Part shown: positions 7,340-17,445 of the stretch, one piece after another
How the letters are laid out: each line of letters begins with the position of its first letter
Numbering within the stretch: the first letter of the stretch is position 1
Translations under genes and position numbers: made by a program
The notes under the pieces: generated by a model
Databases searched by the model: none
What the model was told of the DNA's origin: nothing
Seen by the model: only the letters and a program-made list of their open reading frames with translations
Source of the DNA: Aquamicrobium lusatiense
GTDB lineage: Bacteria; Pseudomonadota; Alphaproteobacteria; Rhizobiales; Rhizobiaceae
Reading direction: 5' to 3'
NCBI RefSeq assembly: GCF_014201615.1
Contig: NZ_JACHEU010000002.1
Span: 62,001 to 126,000 of the forward strand
DNA: 64,000 nt

Positions 7340-8812
7340 ATGCAGGTCACCGAAACGCTCAACTCCGGCCTCAAGCGCGAGATCAAGGTCGTCGTGCCGG
7401 CTACCGACATGGAAGCCAGGCTCATGACCCGGCTCACCGATGCCCGGGGGAAGGTCCGCATCAACGGTTTCCGTCCCGGCAAGGTGCCGGTCCAGCACCT
7501 GCGCAAGGTCTACGGCAAGTCCTTCATGGCCGAGGTCGTCAACGAAATTCTCAACGACGCGCGCAGCATCATCACCGAGCGCGGCGAAAAGGCTGCCATG
7601 CAGCCTGAGGTCGTGATGACCGAGGACGAGAAGGAAGCCGAAAAGATTCTCGACGGCGGCGTCGATTTCGAGTTCAGCCTGAACTACGAAGTCATCCCCC
7701 CGATCGAGATCAGGGATTTCGCCGACATCAAGGTTGAGCGCCCTGTCTACGACGTGCCGGATTCCGAGATCGACGAGCAGGTGCAGCGCGTGGCCGAATC
7801 CACACGCAGCTATGAGCCGAAGGACGGCAAGGCCGCCGATGGCGACCGCCTGACCATTGATTATGTCGGCAAGATCGACGGCGAAGCCTTTGCGGGCGGC
7901 ACCGGCTCCGACCAGCCGCTGGTTCTGGGCTCCAAGGAGTTCATCCCTGGCTTCGAGGACCAGCTCATCGGCACCAAGGCCGGCGATGAGAAGCAGGTTG
8001 TCGTCACCTTCCCCGAGAATTATCAGGCCGCGCAGCTGGCCGGCAAGGAAGCGACCTTCGACGTCACCGTCAAGGAAGTGGCCAAGCCCGGCGAACTGAA
8101 GATCGACGACGAGACCGCCAAGTCTCTGGGTCTGGAGTCGCTGGAGCGCCTGCGTGAAATCGTGCGCAGCCAGATCGAGAACCAGTTCGGCTCCATCACC
8201 CGCCAGAAGGTCAAGCGCCAGCTTCTGGACCAGCTTGACTCCTCCTACAGCTTCGAAGCGCCTTCCAGGCTGGTCGAGGCGGAGTTCAACAACATCTGGA
8301 ATCAGGTCAACCGCGACCTCGAAGCCGCCGGCCGCACCTTCACGGACGAAGAGACCACCGAGGAAGACGCCCGCGCCGAGTATCTGCGTCTGGCCGAGCG
8401 CCGCGTGCGCCTTGGTCTCGTTCTTGCCGAGATCGGCGAGAAGGCAGGCGTCACCGTTTCCGATGAAGAACTGCAGCGCGGTCTGTTCGAGCAGGTTCGC
8501 CGCTTCCCCGGCAACCAGCAGCAGGAAGTGTTCGAGTTCTACCGCAGCAACCCCGAGGCGCTGAACTCGCTGCGTGCTCCGATCTTCGAAGAAAAGGTCG
8601 TCGACCATCTTCTTGGCCAGATTTCCGTGACCGACACCAAGGTCAGCAAGGAAGAGCTGCTGGCCGAAGATGAAGAGGGCGAGGCCGAAGCCAAGCCGGC
8701 CAAGAAGAAGGCTGCGCCGAAGAAGGCTGCGGCCAAGGCCGAGGACGGCGAAGCCGAGGCGCCGAAGAAGAAGGCCGCGCCGAAGAAGAAGGCGGAGAAG
8801 GACGCAGAGTAA
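7340..8812 (+). CDS. tig: trigger factor, ribosome-associated chaperone
   Basis: Trigger factor docks at the ribosomal exit tunnel and helps nascent chains fold. The N-terminal ribosome-binding domain carries the signature GFRPGKVP at about residues 45-52. The PPIase (FKBP-like) domain spans about 155-245 ([24 protein letters not shown]) and a helical C-terminal domain follows to about 440. The last 45 residues are a low-complexity tail of [12 protein letters not shown] repeats alternating with acidic stretches, longer than in enterobacterial trigger factor (432 aa) and of a type common in rhizobia. I chose the ATG at 7340 (MQVTETLN), which aligns with the family, over the in-frame TTG and ATG just upstream. 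Confidence 0.97.
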   Translation: MQVTETLNSGLKREIKVVVPATDMEARLMTRLTDARGKVRINGFRPGKVPVQHLRKVYGKSFMAEVVNEILNDARSIITERGEKAAMQPEVVMTEDEKEAEKILDGGVDFEFSLNYEVIPPIEIRDFADIKVERPVYDVPDSEIDEQVQRVAESTRSYEPKDGKAADGDRLTIDYVGKIDGEAFAGGTGSDQPLVLGSKEFIPGFEDQLIGTKAGDEKQVVVTFPENYQAAQLAGKEATFDVTVKEVAKPGELKIDDETAKSLGLESLERLREIVRSQIENQFGSITRQKVKRQLLDQLDSSYSFEAPSRLVEAEFNNIWNQVNRDLEAAGRTFTDEETTEEDARAEYLRLAERRVRLGLVLAEIGEKAGVTVSDEELQRGLFEQVRRFPGNQQQEVFEFYRSNPEALNSLRAPIFEEKVVDHLLGQISVTDTKVSKEELLAEDEEGEAEAKPAKKKAAPKKAAAKAEDGEAEAPKKKAAPKKKAEKDAE

Positions 8813-8840
8813 GATTTATCTGCGCCACGCATTGCATACG

Positions 8841-8879
8841 AAAAGAAAAGGCCGCCTCGAAAGGCGGCCTTTTCTTTTG
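8841..8879 (+). terminator. Rho-independent terminator after tig
   Basis: GGCCGCC at 8850-8856 pairs with GGCGGCC at 8863-8869 around a TCGAAA loop. It is flanked by an A-rich run before and TTTTCTTTT after, so it can work in both directions. It lies about 30 bp after the tig stop codon. Confidence 0.9.
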
Positions 8880-8976
8880 GGCATTCTTTCCTGCTATCGG
8901 TGGCTGCTTTCCGGCATTTCGGCCTCAATCGACCAGTCGGCCTGAGCTCTCTCGCCTAAAACCTTTTCATGAGACC

Positions 8977-9015
8977 AGATTTCACCAGCCCGCTGCATGC
9001 AGGCTGGTGAAATCT
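8977..9015. other. 14-bp perfect inverted repeat downstream of the Fe-ADH gene
   Basis: AGATTTCACCAGCC (8977-8990) and GGCTGGTGAAATCT (9002-9015) form a perfect 14-bp stem with an 11-nt loop that contains GCATGC. No U-tract follows on either strand. It lies between the converging tig and Fe-ADH genes and may be a 3'-end-stabilising hairpin or protein site. Confidence 0.5.
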
Positions 9016-9050
9016 GCGGGACAGGCTGGGTTACTCAGTTATCGCAGTTT

Positions 9051-10217
9051 TCAGAAGGCGGCGCGATAGAGCGCCAGCGCATCCGCTTCCGTAACCTCGA
9101 CCGGATTGTTGCCGAGAAGCCGTGTTTGCAGCATGGCATCGGCAGCAAGCTGCGGCAGCATTTCTTCGGCGACACCGGCATCGCGCAGGCGGCGCGGGGC
9201 ACCGGAGGCATCCATCAGCGCGATCAGCCGCTTGACGAAGGCCTTCGCCTTTTCTGCCGTGCCGGCATCGGGCGCAACATCGGCCCCGGCAGGCCCGGCG
9301 AGCTCGGCATAAAGCGCCTCTGCCGCCTTCATGTTGAACTCCAGCACCGGCTGCAGCATCAGCGCATTGGAGAGCCCGTGGGGAATGTGGTAGCGGCCGC
9401 CCAGCGGATAGGCCAGCGCATGCACCGCCGCCACCGGTGCGTTGGCGAAGGCCTGCCCGGCAAGCGTAGCGCCCAGCAGCATCGCCTCGCGCGCCGCGCG
9501 ATCCTTGCCATCCTTGCAGGCCGCAACGAGATTGGAGGAGAGCAGACGCAATGCCTCACGCGCGGCCGCATCCGAAAGCGGATTTTTCTTGTGTCGGCTG
9601 GTGTAGGCCTCGATCGCGTGGACCATGGCGTCGATGCCGGTGGCGGCAGTGTGCAGCGCCGGCAGACCTGTGGTCAGTTCGGCATCGAGCAGCACGCGGT
9701 CGGCATAGAGCTGATCCGCCACCACGCCCATCTTGGAGTCGTCCGGGGTGGTCAGGATGGTGATGTTGGTGACTTCGGAGCCGGTTCCGGCCGTGGTCGG
9801 CACCTGCACCAGCGGCACGCGCGCGCCCTGCACCTTGCCGATGCCGTAAAGCTCCTTCAGGGGCTGATCGGTCGTCAGCATCACGGCGGCCAGCTTGGCG
9901 ACATCCATGGAGGAGCCGCCGCCGATCCCCAGCACGATATCCGCGCCGGCCTTGCGGCCCTCAGCCACGCAATCGAACAGCACAGCCTCGGGCGGATCAG
10001 CCACCACATCGTCGAATATGGTGACGGCAAAGCCTTCGGCAGCCAGAGACGCCTTTGCCGCCTCCAGGACACCGGCCTTGTGCAAGCCCTTGTCCGTCAC
10101 CAGCAGCAGCCTGCGTGCAGGAAACCATTGGCCAAGCAGCGCACCAAGCTTCGAGGCCGCCCCCCATTCGACATGTATCTGCCCGACCGTGGTGAAAGAG
10201 AAGGGTTTAAAGCTCAT
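9051..10217 (-). CDS. iron-containing alcohol dehydrogenase
   Basis: This 388-residue group III (Fe-dependent) alcohol dehydrogenase probably oxidises an alcohol or hydroxyacid, or reduces an aldehyde, in the acyl-CoA locus. The NAD-binding half shows GIGGGSSMDVAK and PTTAGTGSEVT. Metal ligands are supplied by Asp in LLDAEL, and by His in GIDAMVHAIE, AVHALAYPLG and YHIPHGLSNA. It lies 104 bp downstream of the TetR gene on the same strand and is probably co-transcribed with it. Substrate is unknown. Maleylacetate reductases share this fold. Confidence 0.85.
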   Translation of the reverse strand: MSFKPFSFTTVGQIHVEWGAASKLGALLGQWFPARRLLLVTDKGLHKAGVLEAAKASLAAEGFAVTIFDDVVADPPEAVLFDCVAEGRKAGADIVLGIGGGSSMDVAKLAAVMLTTDQPLKELYGIGKVQGARVPLVQVPTTAGTGSEVTNITILTTPDDSKMGVVADQLYADRVLLDAELTTGLPALHTAATGIDAMVHAIEAYTSRHKKNPLSDAAAREALRLLSSNLVAACKDGKDRAAREAMLLGATLAGQAFANAPVAAVHALAYPLGGRYHIPHGLSNALMLQPVLEFNMKAAEALYAELAGPAGADVAPDAGTAEKAKAFVKRLIALMDASGAPRRLRDAGVAEEMLPQLAADAMLQTRLLGNNPVEVTEADALALYRAAF

Positions 10218-10321
10218 GGCTGCTTTCCTTATGCGCTGTGCCGGCGCGTCAGCGCCGGGCGAGACATGAAAGCCGGCACCAGGTGCGCCGGGTCAAAATG
10301 ATTAATCGACACAAGGAGGAG

Positions 10322-11038
10322 TCAGGCCACGCCTTCCACCTGAAGCGTGGCAAGCTCACGCGCGATCTTTTGCTTGTCGGCAAGCGTCTCGTTCGCGCGC
10401 GGGCGATACCAGACGGCGGTCCAGTTCACCGCGCCGAGCATGCCCTTGACCGCAATGGAGGCGTTTCCGGCGCGGATGCTGCCGTCGGCCTGCCCGCGGC
10501 GGAAGACATCGGCAAAAAGCTTTTCAAAGTCGCGGCGAATGGCCATGATCTCGTCCAGCACCTGGCGCTGCGCCAGCGTGGTGGCGCCCAGCCGATGCAT
10601 GTGAACGCCCTGCACCACAACCGCCAGATAGGCGATGTTCTGCAGCATGGTAAGCGCATGGGCCTCCAGCATGGCCCGCAGGGTTTCGCGCCCATTGCCG
10701 CCATTGTCCATCGCCGCATTGACCGCCTCGTTCAGCCGTCGCATGCCCTCACGATGGACGTCGAAGAACAGGTCAGTTTTGGAGGCGTAATAGTGGTAGA
10801 TCCTGCCCTTGGTCGCACCTAGCCGGCGGGCCACATCGTCGATGCTGGTGCCCTGAAAGCCCATTTCCATGAAGCATTGAGCGGCACAGTCGAGAATATC
10901 GACATTGTTGTCCGCTCCGGCAGCCTCGCCAGCCTTGCGGCGCGAGCGTGTCGGGCGGCGCGGGCGCCCGGCCTCGACCACGGCTGCATCCGCACCGAGA
11001 TCGCGTTGCCCTTCGGCTTCGTGATCCGATCTGGCCAT
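10322..11038 (-). CDS. TetR-family regulator of the acyl-CoA locus
   Basis: This 238-residue regulator has a TetR helix-turn-helix (AAQCFMEMGFQGTSIDDVAR then LGATKGRIYHYYASK), followed by a helical ligand domain. It has about 40 extra charged, Arg/Ala-rich residues before the HTH. Start is the ATG at 11038 with GGAGG nine bases upstream. Earlier in-frame starts would run through the promoter. Its own minus-strand promoter (TTGCAA, 17 bp, TTAATT) contains a palindrome exactly in the spacer, so autorepression is likely. By analogy with FadR/LiuR-type TetR proteins the effector is probably an acyl-CoA, which is inference. Confidence 0.88.
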   Translation of the reverse strand: MARSDHEAEGQRDLGADAAVVEAGRPRRPTRSRRKAGEAAGADNNVDILDCAAQCFMEMGFQGTSIDDVARRLGATKGRIYHYYASKTDLFFDVHREGMRRLNEAVNAAMDNGGNGRETLRAMLEAHALTMLQNIAYLAVVVQGVHMHRLGATTLAQRQVLDEIMAIRRDFEKLFADVFRRGQADGSIRAGNASIAVKGMLGAVNWTAVWYRPRANETLADKQKIARELATLQVEGVA

Positions 11039-11147
11039 GGAATATCCTCCGAATTTCATTCGCCCCGAAATATCGCCGGCTTTGGAATGTCGCGCAATTA
11101 TCTGGCGCTCATCCATCTTGCGATGGCGATATAAGCTGGACGGGCAC

Positions 11148-11176
11148 AATTAAACATACTACTGAGTATGTTGCAA
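11148..11176. promoter_or_regulatory. TetR operator 1 inside a divergent promoter
   Basis: ACATACT-ACTG-AGTATGT at 11154-11171 is a near-perfect palindrome with 7-bp arms. On the minus strand TTGCAA (11176-11171) and TTAATT (11153-11148) are spaced by exactly 17 bp, and the palindrome fills the spacer, so a bound repressor would block polymerase. The same motif, with the same trailing TTGCA, recurs at 20304-20321. Confidence 0.8.
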
Positions 11177-11220
11177 TTGCCGACAGGGCGAAACACACAT
11201 TAAATCAAAGGAAAGACCGG

Positions 11221-11667
11221 ATGAATGACCGGATCCACACTCCCGGCACACCGCTGACATCCGACTGGATCGAGGTCGATCAACCTTTCATCGACCGGTT
11301 CGCGGATGCGATCCTGGACCATCAGTTCATTCATGTCGATCCCGTACGGGCGAAGGCAGAAGGCCCCTATGGCGGCACCATCGCGCACGGCTTCCTGTCG
11401 CTGTCGCTGCTCACCCACTTTACGCACACCGCCCTGCCCCGCCCGGCCGCGGGCGTTGTCGAGATCAATTACGGGTTTGAAAAGGTCCGCTTTCTGGCTC
11501 CCGTTCCGGTTGGCGCCCGCGTGCGGGGCAAGTTCACTCTGCTCTCGCAGGAGCCGAAGGGCGCAGGAAAGCTCAGACGCTTCAGCGTCGAGGTCGAAAT
11601 CGAAGGCAATGAAAAGCCGGCCATGATAGCCGAATGGCTCGTGCTGGTTATGGAAGGAGAGAATTGA
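11221..11667 (+). CDS. MaoC/NodN-like (R)-specific enoyl-CoA hydratase
   Basis: This 148-residue hotdog-fold protein probably hydrates an enoyl-CoA. The hydratase-2 signature is present in NodN-like form, DHQFIHVDP near residue 37, with catalytic Asp and His, then GPYGGTIAHGF. The ATG at 11221 has an AAAGGAAAG site, and upstream in-frame codons belong to the promoter region. First gene of a four-gene operon (MaoC, SDR, thioesterase, thiolase); its TGA overlaps the next ATG (TGATG). MaoC plus an SDR of the multifunctional-enzyme-2 type is the R-specific beta-oxidation pairing. Confidence 0.88.
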   Translation: MNDRIHTPGTPLTSDWIEVDQPFIDRFADAILDHQFIHVDPVRAKAEGPYGGTIAHGFLSLSLLTHFTHTALPRPAAGVVEINYGFEKVRFLAPVPVGARVRGKFTLLSQEPKGAGKLRRFSVEVEIEGNEKPAMIAEWLVLVMEGEN

Positions 11668-12581
11668 TGTCGGTCAGCTTCAGGGATCAGGTCGCAATCG
11701 TAACCGGCGCAGGCGGCGGGCTCGGCCGCTCACACGCGCTGATGCTGGCTGCACACGGCGCAGCCGTGGTGATCAACGATTTCGGTGGCGCGCGTGACGG
11801 ATCGGGCGGATCGACCGAAGCCGCCGAAGCCGTGGTGCGTGAGATCATCGAGGCGGGCGGCCGCGCCATCGCCGATGGCGGCAACGTCACCTCCGAGGCC
11901 GACATGGAGGCCATGGTCGCGCGGGCGCTTTCGGCTTTCGGCCGTGTCGACGTGCTGGTCAACAACGCCGGCATCCTGCGCGACAGGACCTTCGCCAAGA
12001 TGACGATCGATGACTTCAGGGCCGTGGTCGACGTTCACCTGATGGGCACGACCATCGCCACCAAGACGGTATGGGCGACCATGCGCGAGCAGAACTACGG
12101 CCGCGTCCTCGTCACCTCCTCCACCTCCGGCAGCTACGGCAATTTCGGACAGGCGAATTACGGCGCGGCCAAGATGGCGGTGCTCGGCCTCATGAACACG
12201 CTGCATCTCGAAGGCGCGAAATATGGCATCCATGTCAACGCCATCCTGCCGACTGCCGCCACCCGCATGACCGGCGACATGATGAGCGAGGAAATGCTTG
12301 AACTGCTGGCACCCGAACTTGTCTCGCCCGCCGCCGTCTGGCTGGTGAGCCGGGATGCTCCTTCGCGCACGGTGCTGCTGGCCGGTGCCGGCACCGTGGC
12401 GCGCCTTGCCGTGGTCGAGAGCGAGGGCGTGTGCTTCACCGGCAAGCCGTTTACGCCGGATGAGGTCGGCGCGAATTTCGACCGCATCGCCAGCCTCGAG
12501 AATCCGATCGAGCCGCCGGAAGGCCTGCGTCACGTCGACCGCATTCTCGCCAACGCCCGCGCCGCGCTCGGCAGGGCCTGA
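11667..12581 (+). CDS. short-chain dehydrogenase, (R)-3-hydroxyacyl-CoA dehydrogenase type
   Basis: This 304-residue SDR resembles the dehydrogenase domain of peroxisomal multifunctional enzyme 2. The cofactor motif TGAGGGLG is at residues 12-19, an acidic residue after the second strand (VINDFGG) favours NAD, NNAG is present, and the active site is Ser in SSTSGSYGN, Tyr165 and Lys169 in YGAAK. The 50 C-terminal residues beyond the SDR core ([14 protein letters not shown] and following) also match that family. The gene overlaps the MaoC gene by one base. It should oxidise the 3-hydroxyacyl-CoA made by MaoC for the downstream thiolase. Confidence 0.9.
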   Translation: MSVSFRDQVAIVTGAGGGLGRSHALMLAAHGAAVVINDFGGARDGSGGSTEAAEAVVREIIEAGGRAIADGGNVTSEADMEAMVARALSAFGRVDVLVNNAGILRDRTFAKMTIDDFRAVVDVHLMGTTIATKTVWATMREQNYGRVLVTSSTSGSYGNFGQANYGAAKMAVLGLMNTLHLEGAKYGIHVNAILPTAATRMTGDMMSEEMLELLAPELVSPAAVWLVSRDAPSRTVLLAGAGTVARLAVVESEGVCFTGKPFTPDEVGANFDRIASLENPIEPPEGLRHVDRILANARAALGRA

Positions 12582-12599
12582 GGCGACAGAGAAAGAGCC

Positions 12600-13055
12600 A
12601 TGAGCGAACGCCTCACCCCTCTCACCCGAAGCGCTTATCCCTGGCATCAGGAAACGGTGCTGCAATGGGCGGATTCAGACATTTACGGCCATCTCAACAA
12701 CGTGGCCTATCTGAAATATTTCGATACGGCGCTGAACATGTCGCTGATCGAACATGGCGCGCTGGACCTTTCGCACGACGCAACCGATCCCATCGGTCTC
12801 GTCGTGCAGAACGGCGCGCAGTTCTTCAGCGAAATCACCTTTCCCACCAAACTGTGGGTCGGCGTGCGGGTCGAGAAGGTTGGGCGCACCAGCATGAACT
12901 GGGGTTTTGGCCTGTTTTCCGCCGACTCCGAGCTGTGCTCGGCACGAGGCACCTATGTGCATGTCTATGTGGACCGCGCCACGCGCCGCCCCGTACCATT
13001 GACCGAACCGCTGCTGGCCTGCGCCCGCGCGCTCGCCGCACCGACCGATATCTGA
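12600..13055 (+). CDS. hotdog-fold acyl-CoA thioesterase (4HBT/YbgC-like)
   Basis: This 151-residue protein has the 4-hydroxybenzoyl-CoA thioesterase motif [20 protein letters not shown] at about residues 22-41, with the catalytic Asp. It probably hydrolyses an acyl-CoA intermediate and so releases CoA under overload. It lies between the SDR and thiolase genes in the same operon, with short gaps on both sides. Substrate cannot be told from sequence. Confidence 0.85.
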   Translation: MSERLTPLTRSAYPWHQETVLQWADSDIYGHLNNVAYLKYFDTALNMSLIEHGALDLSHDATDPIGLVVQNGAQFFSEITFPTKLWVGVRVEKVGRTSMNWGFGLFSADSELCSARGTYVHVYVDRATRRPVPLTEPLLACARALAAPTDI

Positions 13056-13069
13056 ATCAGGAGAAGCAG

Positions 13070-14272
<1,203 letters not shown>

Positions 14273-14286
14273 GCACCGATATCGAA

Positions 14287-14330
14287 AACGAAAAAGGGGC
14301 GGTGGACATTTCCACCGCCCCTTTTTCGTT
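14287..14330. terminator. bidirectional terminator between thiolase and thioesterase genes
   Basis: AAAAAGGGGCGGTGGA (14291-14306) pairs with TCCACCGCCCCTTTTT (14311-14326) across a short loop. The stem is flanked by A and T runs, so it can stop both the rightward thiolase operon and the leftward operon ending at 14340. Confidence 0.93.
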
Positions 14331-14339
14331 GTGTATCAT

Positions 14340-14831
14340 TCAGGTGCGGGAAAGACCGATCTGCCGTTCAAGGTGAGGAAGCGGAAGGATTTCAGCGCTG
14401 TCCACAACGGCAAGGTCGAGCAGTGCCGCCACTTCCGCCGGAAACGCCGCCGCCTTCGGCTGCCCGCCTGCCTGCGAGACATGCAGCATCATCAGCTCGC
14501 TCCAGGCAAGCAGCGTGCCGCCGGCATTGTGCATTTCCAGATAGCCATGCAGACGCTTTGAATCCGCCGCCAGCACATGCAGCGACAGCTGCAGCGCATC
14601 GCCTTCATGGCATTCGCGCAGATAGCCGATGCGCATGTCGAGCGTATAGAGGGTGGCGGATGTGGCCGCACGATAGGCAGCGTCGAGACCGATCTCATCC
14701 ATGTAGGCGGTCATGGTCTCGGAGAAGGCAATGGCATAGGCGAAATCGGCCATGTGGCCATTATAGTCCACCCATTCCCGCCCCACCCGCGTCTTGCGGG
14801 TGAAGCTCGCCGCAGCGCGCCTGTCGGTCAT
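14340..14831 (-). CDS. hotdog-fold acyl-CoA thioesterase, betainyl-CoA thioesterase-like
   Basis: This 163-residue hotdog thioesterase carries WVDYNGHMADFAYAIAFSE near its N-terminus, the active-site helix of the family. The sequence most resembles thioesterases from carnitine/betainyl-CoA loci, as I remember them. That resemblance and the CaiC-like ligase point the same way but do not prove the substrate. Its ATG overlaps the TGA of livM (ATGA, 14828-14831), so it is the last gene of the leftward operon. Confidence 0.8.
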   Translation of the reverse strand: MTDRRAAASFTRKTRVGREWVDYNGHMADFAYAIAFSETMTAYMDEIGLDAAYRAATSATLYTLDMRIGYLRECHEGDALQLSLHVLAADSKRLHGYLEMHNAGGTLLAWSELMMLHVSQAGGQPKAAAFPAEVAALLDLAVVDSAEILPLPHLERQIGLSRT

Positions 14832-15799
14832 GCCTTGCGGTTGTCCAGCCAGTGCCGGACTTCACCCACCACGCCACGCCGGAAAAGAAGCACGCAGATC
14901 ATGAAGGTAGCGCCCAGAACGATGGTGACCGGGAAACCGGAGGTGGCAAAGAAGTTCTGCAATCCGACGAGGATGCCTGCGCCGACCACAGGCCCCGCCA
15001 TGGTGCCGATGCCGCCCAGCAACGCCATCAGGATCACCTCGCCCGACATGTTCCATGCCACGTCGGTCAGCGTCGCGAACTGGAACAGCAGCGCCTTGAG
15101 ACTGCCAGCGAGACCCGCGAGACCAGCCGACATAACGAAGGCGGCGAGCTTGTAGCGCTGCACGGAATAGCCAAGCGAGATGGTGCGCGGCTCGTTCTCA
15201 CGGATGGCCTTGAGGATCTGTCCGAAAGGCGAATGCACGATACGCCAGATCAGCATCAGGCTCAGCACCGTCATCACGGCAATGAAGTAATATAGGTTCA
15301 TCGTGTCGTTGAGGTCGATGAGCCCGAACAGTTTGCCGCGCGAAAAACCCTGAATGCCGTCCTCGCCATTGGTGAACGGAACCTGCAGGCAGAAGAAGTA
15401 GAACATCTGCGCTAGGGCCAGCGTGATCATGGCGAAGTAGATGCCCTGCCTGCGGATGGCGATGGCGCCGATGATCAGACCCAGCACGATGGCCGCACCG
15501 ACGCCGGCAAGGATCGCCACTTCCGGCGTCACCTGCCACACTTTCATGGCATGGGCCGTCACATAGGCAGCGCCGCCGAAGAAGGCGGCATGGCCGAAGG
15601 ACAGCAGCCCCGTATAGCCGAGCAGCAGGTTGAAGGCGGCAGCGAACAGCGCGAAGCACAGAAGCTTCATCATGAAGATCGGATAGACCCACATGGGCGC
15701 GACGAGCAGCGCCGCGACCACGAGCGCAAGAAGGATGAACCCCGAACGAGGGCTGCGACGGGACGGCATGTCGGCGGCTTCGGTAGGAATGGCGCTCAT
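14828..15799 (-). CDS. livM: branched-chain-type ABC transporter permease (system 1, LivM-like)
   Basis: This 323-residue integral membrane permease has about eight to ten hydrophobic segments and the LivM signature AAAFNLLLGYTGLLSFGHAAFFG. The cytoplasmic coupling loop includes AIRENEPRTISLGY. It pairs with LivH to import an organic acid or amino acid. The ATG at 15799 lies one base from the livH stop. An upstream in-frame ATG would be read through livH and is rejected. Within this operon the importer probably brings in the substrate of the acyl-CoA ligase. Confidence 0.92.
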   Translation of the reverse strand: MSAIPTEAADMPSRRSPRSGFILLALVVAALLVAPMWVYPIFMMKLLCFALFAAAFNLLLGYTGLLSFGHAAFFGGAAYVTAHAMKVWQVTPEVAILAGVGAAIVLGLIIGAIAIRRQGIYFAMITLALAQMFYFFCLQVPFTNGEDGIQGFSRGKLFGLIDLNDTMNLYYFIAVMTVLSLMLIWRIVHSPFGQILKAIRENEPRTISLGYSVQRYKLAAFVMSAGLAGLAGSLKALLFQFATLTDVAWNMSGEVILMALLGGIGTMAGPVVGAGILVGLQNFFATSGFPVTIVLGATFMICVLLFRRGVVGEVRHWLDNRKA

Positions 15800-15800
15800 A

Positions 15801-16688
15801 TCAGGTCTCCTTTCCGAAAAGCCCGGCCGGGCGCAGCAGGAGCACGATGGCCATGATGACGAACACCACGATATTCGCGGCTTCGGGATAGAAGACCTTG
15901 CACAGACCCTCGATGATGCCGAGCATGTAGCCGGTGACGATGGCGCCAAGGATGGAGCCCATGCCGCCGATGACCACCACGGCGAACACAATGATGATCA
16001 GGTTCGAGCCCATCAGTGGACTGACCTGAAACACGGGAGCAGCCAGCACGCCGGCAATGCCGGCAAGCGCGCAGCCGAACCCGTAGGTCACGGTCAGCAA
16101 CACCGGCACGTTGACGCCGAAAGCCTGCACCAGCGTGGCATTCTCGGTCGCCGCGCGCAGATAGGCGCCGATCGAGGTCTTCTCGATCACCGCCCAGGTG
16201 CCGAGACAGATGACCAGAGAGGCAACGACGACCCAGCCGCGATAGTTGGGCAGCACCATGAAGCCCAGATTGGTCGCGCCCCTCAGGGCTTCCGGCGCAG
16301 TGTAAGGCTGGCCGGATGTGCCGAAGAAATGGCGGAACGTGCCTTCCAGCAGCAGCGCCAGACCGAAGGTGAACAGCAGGCCATAGAGATGGTCGAGACC
16401 ATAGAGACGGCGCAGCATCAGCCGTTCGATCGCCATTCCGACGATGCCGACGATCAGCGGCGCAAGGATGAGCGCGCCCCAGTAGCCAATGCCGGCGTAG
16501 GCCAGCAGCATCCACGCCGCGAAGGCACCCAGCATGTAAAAGGCGCCATGGGCGAAATTGATCACCCGCAGCAGTCCGAAGATGACGGCCAGTCCCAGCG
16601 ACAGCAATGCGTAGAACGACCCGTTGATCAGTCCGATCAGCAACTGCCCCATCAGGGCAGGCAAAGGCACTCCAAAGATCATCGTCAT
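15801..16688 (-). CDS. livH: branched-chain-type ABC transporter permease (system 1, LivH-like)
   Basis: This is a 295-residue permease with LivH hallmarks: NGSFYALLSLGLAVIFGLLR followed by INFAHGAFYMLG, and a conserved RAATENATLVQAFGVNV cytoplasmic loop. Eight or so membrane helices are visible. It lies one base from livF (stop at 16690) and one base from livM, in the crotonase-SBP-livGFHM-thioesterase operon. Confidence 0.92.
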   Translation of the reverse strand: MTMIFGVPLPALMGQLLIGLINGSFYALLSLGLAVIFGLLRVINFAHGAFYMLGAFAAWMLLAYAGIGYWGALILAPLIVGIVGMAIERLMLRRLYGLDHLYGLLFTFGLALLLEGTFRHFFGTSGQPYTAPEALRGATNLGFMVLPNYRGWVVVASLVICLGTWAVIEKTSIGAYLRAATENATLVQAFGVNVPVLLTVTYGFGCALAGIAGVLAAPVFQVSPLMGSNLIIIVFAVVVIGGMGSILGAIVTGYMLGIIEGLCKVFYPEAANIVVFVIMAIVLLLRPAGLFGKET

Positions 16689-16689
16689 C

Positions 16690-17445
16690 TCACACCCCCA
16701 GAGCCGTGTTGAGCGCCTCGGTGCGCGCAGGCAATTCCGACACGGAGAAACTGTCGATCATCTTGCCGTGGTCCATCACGTAGAAATGGTCGGCAATGCG
16801 TGCTGCGAAACGGAAATTCTGCTCGACCAGAAGCACGCTCAGGCCGTGCGACTTCAGAACCTTCAGCATTTCGCCGATGCGCTCCACGATGACGGGCGCG
16901 AGCCCCTCGGTCGGCTCGTCCAGCAGGATCATGCGCACGCCGGTGCGCAGGATGCGGGCGATAGCCAGCATCTGCTGCTCGCCGCCGGAAAGCTTGGTGC
17001 CAGGGCTGGTGCGCCGCTCCAGCAGGTTCGGGAAGATGTTGTAGATTTCCTCAAGGCTCATGCCGCCTTTGGCCACCACCGGCGGCAGCAGCAGGTTTTC
17101 CTCGACGGAAAGGCTGGCGAAGATGCCGCGCTCTTCCGGCACGAACCCGAGGCCTGTGCGGGCCACGCGATGCAGCGGCAGGCGCATGATGGAGCGCTGC
17201 TCGAACTCGACGTCGCCCTTGCGCTTGCGGATGATGCCCATGATGGCGCGCAGCGTCGTGGTCTTGCCCACACCGTTGCGGCCAAGCAGCGTCACCGTCT
17301 CGCCCGCAAAAACGTCGAGATCGACGCCGTGCAGGGCATGGCTCTCGCCATACCACGCTTCGAGGTTGCGTACCTTCAGCTGCGCAGCCGCGCCCCCGCC
17401 GCGCGGGGCGGCGCCGGCCGCAGGAACCGGATCAGTGCCCGCCAT
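16690..17445 (-). CDS. livF: branched-chain-type ABC transporter ATPase (system 1, LivF-like)
   Basis: This 251-residue ATPase has Walker A GRNGVGKTTT, a LivF-type FVPEERGIFASLSVEENL segment, signature LSGGEQQMLAIAR and Walker B MILLDEPTEGL. The ATG at 17445 overlaps the 3' end of livG by 14 bp and gives a short Ala/Gly/Pro-rich leader before the ATPase core. It energises import together with LivG. Confidence 0.93.
   Translation of the reverse strand: MAGTDPVPAAGAAPRGGGAAAQLKVRNLEAWYGESHALHGVDLDVFAGETVTLLGRNGVGKTTTLRAIMGIIRKRKGDVEFEQRSIMRLPLHRVARTGLGFVPEERGIFASLSVEENLLLPPVVAKGGMSLEEIYNIFPNLLERRTSPGTKLSGGEQQMLAIARILRTGVRMILLDEPTEGLAPVIVERIGEMLKVLKSHGLSVLLVEQNFRFAARIADHFYVMDHGKMIDSFSVSELPARTEALNTALGV

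Noticed and set aside
7322..8608. Leftward open frame opposite tig
   Set aside because: Leucine/aspartate-rich antisense translation of trigger factor; the tig frame has full family motifs.
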